Assembly: GCF_004193775.1 (NCBI RefSeq) | Contig: NC_041005.1 | Span: forward strand, 8,930,501-8,994,500 | Length of the DNA stretch: 64,000 nucleotides | From: Glycine soja | Lineage: Eukaryota > Streptophyta > Magnoliopsida > Fabales > Fabaceae | Direction of reading: 5' to 3' | Part shown: positions 11,278-23,900 of the stretch, piece after piece | How positions within the stretch are numbered: position 1 is the first letter of the stretch | How the letters are laid out: each line of letters begins with the position of its first letter | Made by a program: the position numbers and the translations under genes | Notes under the pieces: generated by a model | Database searches by the model: none | What the model saw: only the letters and a program-made list of their open reading frames with translations | Told to the model about the DNA's origin: nothing

Positions 11278-12994
11278 TATATGTCATGTTTATTTGAATG
11301 ATCACCTTGGGTTGGTGTTGAGTACGGATGGCTGATGCACTTTGTTAAGAAAATTTAATTTTAATTGGACAGGAATGTATTTTGATGCAGATATACCATG
11401 ATGACAATGTAGATGCAAACGTCTATTTAAAATTTGATAAGCTTTTTTTTCAAAAAAAAAAAAAACCCCTCCTGATTTTTTATATGGAAATCTTTGTACG
11501 TTGGCTATATGGATGAGAAATTTCATTAAGGAGGAAATAGCTTGTTAAAATGAGGAAAACATCTGTCAACGATGTCTTTTCATTGCGGAGGATATCTTCT
11601 CTGGCCCCTGGCTGCAGTTTTTCTCTTTTCTGTCTAATTTAAAGATTATGATTCTATTAAAAAAATAAAAACAAAGTTTTTTCTTTATCAACAAATGTTA
11701 ATTTTGTTAGACATGTAAGTTGGCTGAATTCGAACATGTGATCTCTCCCTCTTTCCTTCTTCCTTCATCCTTTCCCGGAAAAGAAAACTTGATTGATTTG
11801 GTTGTATCAGTTAACTTGGTTTGAACTCATGCAATCGATTTAGGACTTAAGGTCACAGTAATAACTTCACTTTGGTCTCATTTTGATAGTGGAGTAATTT
11901 GTGTTGAGTTATTAGTGCAACTTGTATGTACTATCAGTTAATTTGCGCCTCCTACTTATGTATACTATTTCGGTCCTATCACTATGAGATCTTCAACACA
12001 TTTCTAACTTGACTTTTTTTCTCTCTTTTCATAGAATTACCTTGCTATAATAACATCAAACTGATTCATGGTAGAACGGTTTTTTTGAAATAAGTTTTAT
12101 GGCTGCATATGCCTTATATTATATGGTTAGATAATGAAGTTATCTGGCATTAATAAACGTATGTTATCAGTGGGACACAGAATTCAAATTTCAAACCCCC
12201 CATACAAACTTTATACAGCGGAAGCAAAACCAAAAAGAGAGGAAGAAAATTGCTCCACACTCACACACATAGGCAGCAAAGGAGAGGAAGAGGAATACTT
12301 CAACACTTTCTTGATTCTGAATTGACTCACTGATACAGGTACATGTTATAGCGCTAACCCTTTTTTAGGGAATTGTTTCTAACAAAATAATATGGAAGTT
12401 ATCCTTCAATATTTGTTCAGTGACGAATATTTTTCTGGCGGTGCAGTATTTTTTCTATTGGGGATGAGTGGATTTACAATATCTCACAAACCTTGCTCAT
12501 CCAACTGAACTAGATCCCTTGATAGTAAAACTTTCATGTCTTGATTTAATATTTTAACAATGTACATCAAACTGTTCTAATTCCATATAACGTCGTTATT
12601 TTTTTAAAGACTAGTACTGGAACCAATTGAGCTACACGAGCTCATTGGCCTTACATTTTTATCTCTTCCATTTTATCCAAAGTTCAATTTCTCAGATTGC
12701 GCAGAGTTAATGTGCATTTCTTTCATTTTTCAGGAAATTGTGAGGAAGTTAGTTAGTTGGGCTGAGATTGATCTAGTCACTTGGAAAACATTGGACTCTT
12801 AAAATTAAAGGGTCAGGGTCTCTTGAATATTTTCAACTTTCAATATGCAGGATCTTAGTAGAAGAAATTAAGTATATTTTCAATTTTCAATGTGTGCAGG
12901 ATCTTACTCGAAGCAATGCTCTGTATGGACATCCCATAGAGGGCCCCTCAGGACCAGGGTAAATTTGACAGCATCATGGTGCTAGTTGATCCTT
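11278..12994 (+). pseudogene. ISA3 fragment (intron 5 to exon 6), right part of an inverted duplicate
   Basis: This stretch matches the reverse complement of the functional ISA3 gene from about 32935 down to 31575: shared blocks include gatgcactttgttaa, ccatgatgac.atgtag, ggctatatggatga, aaggaggaaatagc, aggatatcttctctg, attaccttgctataataac and actagtactggaacc. It ends in a recognisable but damaged copy of ISA3 exon 6 (12900-12994). A block of about 380 bp near 12170-12550 has no counterpart in the parent. Because introns are retained, this is a DNA-level duplication, not a processed copy. It cannot encode protein. Confidence 0.88.
12900..12994 (+). pseudogene. Truncated ISA3 exon 6 copy
   Basis: The acceptor (tgtgcag) and exon start gatctt are kept, and the exon aligns with ISA3 31682 down to about 31578, with substitutions and a deletion of about ten bases that breaks frame before homology stops after ttgatcctt. 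Just upstream (12845-12868) there is a second partial copy of the acceptor junction (atgcaggatctta), a small local duplication. Confidence 0.85.
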
Positions 12995-13459
12995 AAAAAA
13001 CTCAATAACCTAACACTGTGAAATAAAAAAAATAACAGCCTAGGTGAAAGACTTCTCTAGTCACACTAACCTATATCTTGCCAAATCCGGTTTCTAAATC
13101 GGAAGAAGATTATGATTTTGAAAAAGGAATTATAATTAGAGAAATTCTAGCAACATTCTTCACCTGCCACCCTTGCAATAATAAGTGACTAACACCAAAA
13201 TCTCAAATCCCTTTGTATCAAAATTTGCAATAAATAAAAAACACTACACATCATTTGCATCTTGCAACCCACGCTCAAAATCGAAACAGAATTATAACTT
13301 TATTCCATTTAGTATTCTGAAATTACACAAATAAAAGCAGAACAGTACATTCTGCATCAATAAATAGTAATAATTAATAATTGATACATACCAAAAATCT
13401 CAATCCAAAACCAAACAAATAGTAACAAGTTAAGTACATATTAGTACCAATCCCAAATC
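12995..13459. other. Intergenic sequence, no gene seen
   Basis: AT-rich spacer between the ISA3 fragment and the membrane-protein gene; the right part (from about 13300) probably holds that gene's 3' UTR on the minus strand. No element boundaries found. Confidence 0.5.
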
Positions 13460-14077
13460 CTAAGTGCACAAGATGACCCTCATGAGAGCAAGAGAGAAGC
13501 AAGCCATAGAGAAGAAGAACAAAGAAACAAAGTCCCTGGAAGACCACTTCCTAACCTCTTTGTTCTCCACCCTCAAACTCTTGGCCCTCCTCAACGCATC
13601 AACCTCCTTCAGCAAATCAAACTCCAACCCTTTCTTCTTCAACTCCTCCACGCACTTCCCCAGCAACCCTTTGTCCTCCTTCTCCCGCTGCAGCATCTTC
13701 TCCACGTGGGCCTCCACGTCGCTCTTGTAACGCAAGGCCCATATTAGGCCCAGCGAGAATAACAGAGAGCACAGCGAAGGGACCCACGATCTGTGACAGG
13801 AAGAGGGTGACGAGGAGTTGAAGAGGAGCATGAGGGTGGTGGAGTGGAAGAGGAAGAAGAAGATGTAGAGGGTGGTGATCTCTTTGCGGGTTGAATCTAT
13901 TTGGGTCTCTTTCAACGCTATGCGGCTGTTAATGAGTTCTTCCTCCTTCAGCCATTGCTTCAGGAGGAGCTTGTGGGTGGGTGTTTCTGCGATTTGGTGA
14001 AGTGGATGCATCTGCTTCCACTCCATGATCGATGATCTTGTTGAGTTGTTCTGTTGTTCTTCGCTGTTGTTGGCCAT
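13460..14077 (-). CDS. Uncharacterised plant transmembrane protein
   Basis: A single exon encodes 205 residues. An acidic/polar N-terminus (MANNSEEQQ, then a conserved-looking ETPTHKLLLKQWLKEEELI segment) is followed by a hydrophobic helix (about residues 68-88), a second (about 97-115), a charged and probably coiled-coil stretch (KSDVEAHVEKMLQREKED, about 117-165), and a last membrane helix close to the C-terminus (about 184-204). Plant genomes carry small families of such proteins with no known function; I do not assign one. The start is supported by a TATA box about 70 bases upstream and a (GA)n tract in the presumed 5' UTR. Confident it is a gene; function unknown. Confidence 0.8.
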   Translation of the reverse strand: MANNSEEQQNNSTRSSIMEWKQMHPLHQIAETPTHKLLLKQWLKEEELINSRIALKETQIDSTRKEITTLYIFFFLFHSTTLMLLFNSSSPSSCHRSWVPSLCSLLFSLGLIWALRYKSDVEAHVEKMLQREKEDKGLLGKCVEELKKKGLEFDLLKEVDALRRAKSLRVENKEVRKWSSRDFVSLFFFSMACFSLALMRVILCT

Positions 14078-14089
14078 TCGGAGCGTTGC

Positions 14090-14115
14090 AGAGAGAGAGA
14101 GAGAGAGAGAGAGAA
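14090..14115. repeat. (GA)n microsatellite in a 5' UTR
   Basis: An uninterrupted GA/CT run lies between the TATA box and start codon of the minus-strand membrane-protein gene; CT-rich leaders are common in plant genes. Confidence 0.85.
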
Positions 14116-14146
14116 AGGTTGGATTCAGAGTCCGAGAGAGGAATAG

Positions 14147-14156
14147 TTATATATAA
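14147..14156 (-). promoter_or_regulatory. TATA box of the membrane-protein gene
   Basis: The minus strand reads TTATATATAA, about 70 bases before the start codon at 14077. Confidence 0.6.
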
Positions 14157-14261
14157 CGGTGTGTTGGTGTGGTTTTTTGACTTTGTGCAACCAACGGTCG
14201 AATTTCGCGAATTCCCAGAAATACCCCCCTTTACGGTTTTATAAATCTGCCATGGTTCCAT

Positions 14262-14966
14262 TTTTCTAATATTTAAAACGAGACAAAGATGACTTGAAAC
14301 TTACGCTCCAATTTTTTTTTTCTTTTTCATATATTATTTAAAAAGAAAGGTCTATCTTTATTTATAATTTATAAATTAAGCTAATACAAGAAGAATAACT
14401 ATACTGATTCAATTTACTCAAAAGACATCATTATACTGTAAAATTAGGTGCTTTTGCTTATATTTGAATTTGGAGAGAACATCAATTTTATTCATGCCTT
14501 GAAATCATAAAAAGAATTTTTAAACTTAATTTTGTTCATAAAATGAAGAAATTGAGTTCAGAATATATAGAACCATGAAAGGGAATGATTAAATTTAGAC
14601 GATTCAATATAAATTAATAACATATATTCCATTCAAGCCAAATTTACAATGTAAACAATATATAAAATATAGATAGATAATGCATTTATTACACTCAAAT
14701 CAAATTTACAAATATATGTATAGATAAAGTGGTGATGATTATCCAAATTCATAAGACCGGCCTCTAGTAGCTTGTAACCCAACTCCATGCCATGCTCCAT
14801 TCTGGAAATGACAAGATTTCAGATTTTTCCTCTTCCGCTTTTGTTCCCTTTGACCTGTAGCTGAAATACACTTCCCATGCAGATGCAGTTATCTTTTGTT
14901 TTGTATATATGCGTATGCGTCTTCTAGTATTTTCTCTTTTACGTTTTTATACAACAGCTTCTGCAA
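14262..14966. other. Spacer and probable ISA3 3' UTR
   Basis: AT-rich with no coding frame of note. The portion adjoining 14967 should contain the 3' UTR and polyadenylation signals of ISA3 on the minus strand; I cannot place the cleavage site. Confidence 0.5.
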
Positions 14967-17900
14967 TCAAAACTTCGCCTCAAGAAGAATGGAGGAGTAT
15001 GGAGCTATATTGTACGTGTTTCCTACGCTAGGGACACCATCAAGGACAAAGTCATCCGGTGATTTGAGATTAGTGTCCGCCTGCATATGCGTCCAGAATT
15101 CAAATTAAATGTTATATAGAAAAAATCGTAAGGAACGTTCCATACAATTTCATTAGTTTAAAGAGACAGAGGGTGATACTTCAGGGACCAAATTGATGGT
15201 TTATTCTCATGTATAAAAAATTACTTTTTCTGTGTTTGATATCCAAGGTATCCCTTTGGATGTAATGCTAATCCCCTTCGGACATGAAACACTATGGTTA
15301 GACTCAAATGGTGCCCAAACCTTTGTCTTCCCCTGGGAACCAAGTTTGCTCCTCAGCTTTTAATGGGTATAAGTGGTGCTCTCTGTCTACGCATTGTAAT
15401 TATGTATGCAAGTGAAAAGAAGGTGTTTTTGGATATGCCCCGAGAATCAAAAAACTTACCACACGGAACCAGTTTCTCTTTTTTGGAGGTGTGGGCAGCA
15501 GAACTTTGACAAAGTAATCGTGAGAATTAAATGCCACATAGATATCTCCCCCGCTCCTGTCATGAAGCCTGCAAGCACATGTGCAAACACAAGCACAAAG
15601 GGGAAAGCAAGTGCAGTCAAGTCAGTCTCAGTTAACTCCGATAACGAGCAATACACATTCTCTTCTTAAAAATGTTTTAAAAGCAAAAAAAAAAAAAGAA
15701 ACTCCGTTTTTCCATTATATTAAGCATTACGCATAAAGTACATTCCAATACGAAGATGATATCCCAAGGTAGTGTTGAGGAGCCCCGTTGTGTGAAAGCA
15801 TTACTAAAAATACAAATGACTTTTCTATCTCAAGTCTCAATTTAACATACGCATATATTCTTACGTGAATGCAAGAAATTTGCTGTCAGGATTCTCCCAA
15901 TTGTCCTCATGCCATGTTATGTCGTTCTGCAAAATATAAACTGTTGCATCAGCATAAATGGAATTGTATGTTTGTTTTAATATAAATACAGCGATGTTTA
16001 CCATATTATCTTACTAAAATGTGAAGCAAAAGATATTACCGTGTTGAGAAAATTTTCACGACTGAATACTTCATGTGCATGCCGGTACTTTATCACCTTT
16101 GAGAAAAACCTGAAGTGATCGCTCTTCCGTGCATCCAACTATTTAGCCGGAAGACAGATAATGCGTTAAGAAATAGTCTATAGTAGGAAGCGGTCAAAAG
16201 GGATGTTAATATGTTATAAACTTGCCTGATCCCACAAAAAATTATTAATGGCAGTATCATGCCCATAACTATTGTTATTTCCATAGCGAGTATGGCCATA
16301 TTCATCCCCCATTAGCATCATTGGTGTACCCTGGCCATTCATTACAAAATATTAAATCGTTATTCTGGTTTCAGTGGTAGCATAATGCAAAACAAATGAA
16401 AATCCATATATTTGTGACTTCTAGTTTTCTTTAAAAAGAAAAAATAATTAAGACATAGTAATATAGTATAAACATCTAGGGTGTGTTTGGTAAAGTGGAA
16501 AGAAATAAAATGAAATAGAAATGAGGAAATATTTGAATTAAAGTAGTGTGGTGGAGTTGAGGGACCCACACTAATTTTTTAAACTTTCCCTTCCTTTCCA
16601 ATCCATTTCAACACTACCAAACACAGGCCTAAACTGCATGTATAGTTCTATAAACAAATGTTAATGCAAATATCTCCCCTTCAAGTTTGACCCTTGCACA
16701 TAGCTGTGGTTTTAACTTTAAATTTGTTAATTATCTCACTTTCAATATATAGCCAGTAGCAACTACCAACCATTAAGGGGGTGTTTGTCACAAGAGAAAG
16801 TTTTAGTTTCCTGGGAATCTAAAGTTGGGAAACAAAGATTCCCGGGCATAAAAAAAATTCCTTGTACCAAGCACCCCCTAAGAGGTGAAGAGAAGTGTGG
16901 AAAACGGATCAATTGAGTATATAATTTGATTAAAACTTGATTTAACAAGTGTATTCCTATATTACTGTTGTGATTGAGCAACTTCATTTCAAATGAAGTT
17001 TCTACAAATGCAGTTTTTATTTCAAGTTATTTGCCTTTGTCATATGTTGAAACTTCAAAAAACACGTTAATTGCCAAATTGAAACCATATGGGGTTATTT
17101 GTTAAAGAGCCCAAGTTGAAGATAATTTTCGTATTAACCCAAAAAATGCTGCAAAGACAAATTAGCCAAAATTTGATAAATGCAACCAGGAAAAGACAGT
17201 GTTTGGATTCCAAACAAAATTCTCTGCTAACAAACAAATGAAGCATGCCAAAATGTAATCCAATTATGTACCTGAGATATCATTAATGCCAAATGGAAGT
17301 TTTTCATTTGCCGTGATCGCAAAGCTCTTATACTAGCATCATCAGTTTCCCCTGACAAACAAATACAGATAAATAACAATTTTCAGTAAAAGGAAAATAA
17401 ATTTCAATCTCTTCCGAACAAAGAAACATTGGTAAAGGTCATAATTGAATTTGTGGCTAGTTACTTTCGAAAGTTGAACATAGACATAACATTGTAAAGT
17501 CCACATTCCCAAAAAAGCAAATCCACATTGCTAAACAAGCACAGCTAAACAGTAGACATCAAATAAAGCATTGCAATTTGGAAATTACCTTCGAAACCAC
17601 AATTCCAACTGAAATTATCATTGCTTCCGTCTTTTCCACCTTCCCCATTGGCTTTATTGTGCTACAAAACCAAGAACCAACAAAGATACTAGGTTTTGAT
17701 GAGCAATAACAAATTGAAGAAACGAATTAAGAAGAGGTACCTTGAAATTGTATGAAACAAGATCACGCAAGGTAAATCCGTCATGTGCAATAACAAAGTT
17801 AATACTATGATATGGCCAACGGTTGTTCACCTGTAAGATAAACAAACGAAGGCAGGAAGTGATCATTATAGGATTTTCCATATAGCAGAGTATAAAAATT

Positions 17901-20900
17901 CATGAAATTAAGGTAAAAATCAGCTACAATATATTTTAGATCAATAATTTCAATACAATAACTTAGTGGGACTGATACAGCATAAAAAGGGCATGAATGG
18001 TCTAATATTTATGAATGGGTTCTAGAAAGATCTGATTGATCCTTATATTTATGAAGAAATTAGGAAATGCGAGAAAATTCAACCTTATATTATATATATA
18101 TGCTAGATGTGAAGGATAAAATGCTGTGACTTGAGTTGAGAATGATTTACAGTAGTTTAATCTAATATTCTAGCACCAAAAGTTCAATTTCATACTTTTT
18201 AGAGCATAAAGCCATTCTCAGGTTTCTTACTTCACAGCTTAAGCTTTGGCAGAGTTGGTCTTCAACTTGATATCAAACCCATAAAGTTAACAAACATATA
18301 AATGTATAAGCAGCTTACTCTGTAAAGATCAGAAGACCCAGCAACACGAGTTGCAAAGCTCCCCTTCACACCAGAATCACCCTAGGACATGTTTTCAAAA
18401 TGAAACAACACAGAAGGAAAAAATCAAATAAGTCACAAATCAAATCATAGCATATCACAAAGCCCGTCAGTTTTTCCATCTGAATTTCTTACTCCCCAAA
18501 CAACATAATTTTGACAGGAGACAGTTTAATACCATTTCATTTTACTAGCGTGCCAGCTACCTTTTTAAAAGCAAACAACAAAAGAAGGGAAAAATCAAAA
18601 TAAGTCACAATCAGATCATAGCATATTACAAAACCCGTCAGTTTTTCCACCTTAATTTCTTACTCCAAACATGATATTGATAGGAGACAGTTGATTAAAG
18701 ATTTCTATTTCCTTTTACTAGCATGCCGGCAACCTTATGCAAATTATACTACTTAACAAACCACAAGAGAGGTCAGACAATCAGGATCAAATGATCAATT
18801 TAAATTAAGTATTTTGTTACTCTTAGTCTCTTAGAATTACCTTAATAAATTTCCGTACATCATCACGATATTTCCCATTCCATTCAGCCCACCTACATCA
18901 AAAACAAACCATTAATGAAGAAAACAGGCTTTCTATTTTTAAAGATATATTAACTTCTCCACGGAAGAACTAGTTTCCAGTAATTATGCGGAGATAATGT
19001 CCTTGAAATCATCTTATCAGCATTAAAAATAAAATCATATTGGTGCAGTTCAGATGTTGACCATTGGCAAAACATAGACCACATGTCGTTGGAGTGACCA
19101 TTTCATGCTGAGGAGCTAAAAACAATGCCACAACCTTAAGTAATTTAACGACAAAATTAAAGTAACTCGTGTTGATTTTTATGCCATACAATTTGTGGTG
19201 TGCTTTCACACATAATCTCACTGCAAAGTTGCGCGTGATGAAGTCGCAACCACAAAAAACAAATAATGGAAAATATCATGATAGCAAGCCACTGAAATAA
19301 AAAAAATTAAACTAGTAACCTATACACTATCAAAATCACAAAGATCATGAAGCTTGCATTGGTGAAATTGTTTGCTTTTTGACCAGGCAGAAAGCTCATC
19401 AACATATGGCGCAACTTTACCGCTACACCAGGGCTCAATATTATTCATAAAATAATAATATTCACTTAAAAAATAAGAAACGATAATAACAAAAATATTA
19501 CCGATCCCAATTTGGAAAACTCCCAACAAGATAGAGACCTCCACAGTCCCAAGGCTCTGCAATAATTTTACATCTTGATAATACTGCATCTTTAGCAATT
19601 GCCTGCAAAGTACATAAAAATTAGTTGACTAAAACATTAAAATTTATAAATTCTCAATTTTCTAGTTGAGGGAGAAAATTACTACTCGATTGTTGTCTTC
19701 AAATCTATAAAGTGTAGGTGTGTTTAAAACTAATCAACTTAGATAAAACCAAATCAACCAAAACAGATCAAAAACCAAATTAACTCAAATTCAGGTTCTA
19801 ATTGGCTCTAAATTTTTATTTAGTTGCTCAGCTCCTTTTGGCTTGCAATTTCTAACTAGGATAGCCTTGAATTTCCATCTGATGCGAAGGTCTTCAAGGT
19901 TTGGAGGGTTATAAGAAGAAAAGGTGCCCTGGAATTGTGTTTAGCCGGTTAATGTCTGGAAGGAGCAAAAAGCCAGATTTTTTATTTAGCATTTTCTTCC
20001 AGTATCTCTTTTGTATGAAAGGCTTGTTTTCAAATCCTTTAATTGGTTTCAGGCTTTGAGCTCATGAGTAATTGAAATTAGTTATGTCACCACTATTTAT
20101 CCATCTGTTTAACTAAAGCTCTGCATGCCTCCACCACCCCAATCCCAGTACCATTGTGAATAGGTAAAGCTGCAAATTTTCAGATACTTAAGTTGCTCAA
20201 GCTCTCCCTGTAATGAATGCTTGGAATGTTATTAGCAACCTGTGATAAAATTTGGAATCTCATTTATTTATTTATTTAGACTACGGAAAGCTGTAGGAAT
20301 TCTAGATGTCTTAAGCCCATTAAACTAGAGACTTAAATTGACTGTTTATAGTTTGTATTTGTTCAGTCCAACACAATATACAGGTCTAGTTTTATTAACA
20401 TCCTATGATAAAATTTGGATTCTAATTTATTTATTTCTTTAAGCTACTAAAAGCTGTTTGAACTATTCTTTACATGTCCAAAACCCATTAAACCGGAGGC
20501 TTAAATCAAGTGCTTTCAGTTTGGATTTATTCATTTTGACATAATATATAGGTCTAGTTCTACTAGCCCCAAAGTAAAACTAATTACATCAGTCCAGAGC
20601 TAAAAGTCATGGACAGTTGGACACTAATAGAGGAAGTGCAATGAAAATCTAAAATGTCTAGAAGTTTTAGAGTGTTGCATTATGTCTGACATGAATGTCC
20701 AACTCATTTCTGGCAGTAGTTTCGGATTGTTTGTGATCTCAAATGGCTGAACTAACAGATAAGAACAATACCAAGTGTCTTAGAAAATTACAACTGAACT
20801 CATTAAATATAGCTTGTGCATATTAATTATTTACCCTAATAAGCGGGGGGGCATTAATGGGGGAGCCATCAATTCCTCGACAAAGGACACTTGCAAGATC

Positions 20901-23900
20901 AAATCGAAATCCATCCACATGATATTCGGTGACCCTACAATAAAGTAAAAATGTTATTAAAATAACAAAATAGTGCTTCAAAAATTAGGAACTTAAAAGA
21001 AAATTATGGCTTAAGTTGGTTTGGAAATATTAGTACTTCCAATGCTAAAAGACGAGTCCTTTCATTTCAAAAAATTAATAGCAATAGTCAGACATTACTT
21101 CGTGCAAATTGCAAACAAGCCAACATTTATTGATTACTGAGTATAAAAGAATCACAGAAAAAGGGGGAGAACATACATAAATCTTGACAATATGGAGAGC
21201 TTCATGAACATGTGTCAGTTTAAGAAACCAGAAAACTAAATTATGATGTATTAATTCTATGAGATACAAATGAACATGAAGAAGCTGGTATTCAATGAAT
21301 TCAAATTTGTATGAAATAAATCGAGATATATCAAGGCATATACAATTCAGAATCATAAAAATAACATTTTATATAAGTAGCCCATACCAGTGTCTTAGGC
21401 TGTCAAGAATTAGTTCCATGACCACAGGATGGTTACAATTCAATGTATTTCCTGCAGATAAACATTCCCTCCCAGTCAGAAGACTTTAAACATTGATATC
21501 TCTTAATTTTCAAAATAGTCACAGAAATAAAGTACTGCATATTAAATGTTCTCAGAGACAAAAAAAGCACAGCTCCACATACTGCTACTGTATGTTGTGA
21601 AAAATAAGAAATAGTTTGCAAGTTGTTCATGAAATTTAAGAGCACCCTGGTGTTGCACAAGAGAAGGTTCCATTGAAACGTAACAAGGAAACACATACTA
21701 CATAGCTTCAGGTCTCTTGACTCTCAGGGGAAGTGAAGATATATCCTGACACTTTGAGCATTAACAAAAGTAGTCCAACAATTTGGTTAGATTGTCGTTC
21801 CTTTCATGTTGATTTCTTTCCATTACAACTGTGGATTCTGGAGTTTGCAACCTGCATGCTTAGCAGGCTTGGCCAGACATGCCTAGCTTTGGGATCAACA
21901 CACTTCAGTCCAAGCCAAACATTGGGCCAAGACCATTTTATAGGCAAGCCTAGGCTTGATATAGGCTAACCCAAAAGCCTAACCCATTTCTATATTTACA
22001 CAACTTTGTAAATACTTATGATCTCTTTTCTCTTCATTTTTTTTTTCTTAGCCTTTGTTCCTCGCGTCAATTTTCTCTCAAAATAATTATTTCTGTAAGA
22101 GCAGACATAATAAAAATGTGAGTACTAGGATTTAGGATGAAAATACCCTTGTCTAAAAAAACAATAACTAATTTGAAATGGATCAGTTCTTTTGCTCTGT
22201 ATTTTCTTTAAAAAAAAATCCTCAGTTGCAATTTGCACCAAATTTTCCCTTGTGCAAGTGCAATTTGTAAGGGTTTATTCCTGGACTATTCACAGCCTTA
22301 GGCCCAAGCCTGACCCTTAGCAAGGGCCTGAAGAAAACTTGGATTTAGGTAACTTGGACAGGGACAACATTACATGCTACCTATTACAGCTGTCTGGCTA
22401 TTCATGTGCTATTGTTGTTCCTACTGCCAAGTATTTTGTTGCCTACTTGTCCATGTTACACCAATGTACCATATCATATGAATGGCGCTTGTTTTGTTTG
22501 CAAAAAAGTTCTTTAAATTTATGGTTGGCAAATTTTCTACCCAGTAAGGGAGAGCGAGTCACAACACATGTATATACAGTATCAAATTAATATAGAAAAC
22601 CCACAAAGTTAATAAATATATTCAATAGTATAACTTAACAATAAGTGTATGCAGTTGTAATTTTATAACTTAAAAGAATAAAGATGCAAGGATAGTATCT
22701 CAATGGTTAGACCCAAAATATAAAATTACCACAGCCAGAGAAGTTCAACAATTGCCCATTATTGTCCATCATGTAATAAACCTGTAGAAATGAATGAAGT
22801 TTTCATAAAGGCAAATCATTTTTCAACATTCCATACAACTAACATCACAGAAAAAAATTGTTAGTGGATGGAAGAACACAAAGCTAAATATTTCCAAAAT
22901 TCTAATGACAAACAAACAACTTGAGAGAGAAACTCACTAGGATTTTTTTTAATTGTTGTAGAATTATGAAATGAGAGAAAGTTGGCATTATTGAAATTAC
23001 CTTATTATCTATGCCACGAAATGAAGTAGTGTAAGGAAAGGCATCATCAGCCTCATTAGTATGATTGTAGACAACATCCAAAATAACCTGCATATGGATA
23101 AGATTTATTGAAAGAGCCAAGAGGTATATAATACTTTACATAAAATAAGACAAAACTGGGAAATTACAATGTAAAGCATACTTCCACTCCAAAGTTGCAC
23201 TAGGGAAATATTAACATTACTACCTCTATACCAGCAGAATGTAACGCTTTAACCATTTGCTTGAACTCTCGGGAAGCATTAACTGATCCTCCACCAGCAC
23301 TAGCATAACGACTCATAGGAGCAAAAAAATTTATTGTTGAATAACCCCATGTATTAATCTTGGAAAACAAAAATACAACCATCAGTGTCATATAATACCA
23401 CTTAGTAACCTAAAGTTACATACTCTGATCTCTTCAATCATTAAAGAAAAATACATACCACAACCATACTTGGTGTTTTAAGATTTGCACATTAACTCTG
23501 AAAATGAAAATATTGTTGTTCTTCCCGTATGTATTCAGTTATCAAGCACTAAGTTTCTTCAGAATTCATGTGTAAACAGAAGGACAGAAGTCCTTTACTT
23601 TTATTTATTTATTGGGAATACACAGTGCATAAGGAAGAGCTTCCATAAGAAACTTTGACACAAAAAACAAAGCATAATGCTTTTCTAGTTTACCATGTGA
23701 TCTCTGGGATTTGGAAACCTCTGGAATTCCAACTCGTCAAACTCAAAGACAGGCAGCAACTCTACTGCATTGATACCAAGCTCTAGAAGGTGTGGAATCT
23801 AATAGGCAAGCAATAAAATAAGTTTAAATAATAAGTATGAAGCATATAGTAATAAATAAACAGCTATATTTCATAAAATTGAAGATGGTGTGTAGCCACT

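Noticed and set aside
13464..13730. Plus-strand frame antisense to the membrane-protein gene.
   Set aside because: Complete overlap with a better-supported minus-strand gene; no independent features.
19320..19598. Minus-strand 92-residue frame through ISA3 exon 14.
   Set aside because: It reads exon 14 in the wrong frame and through intron 14; the correct frame gives the conserved AEPWD motif.
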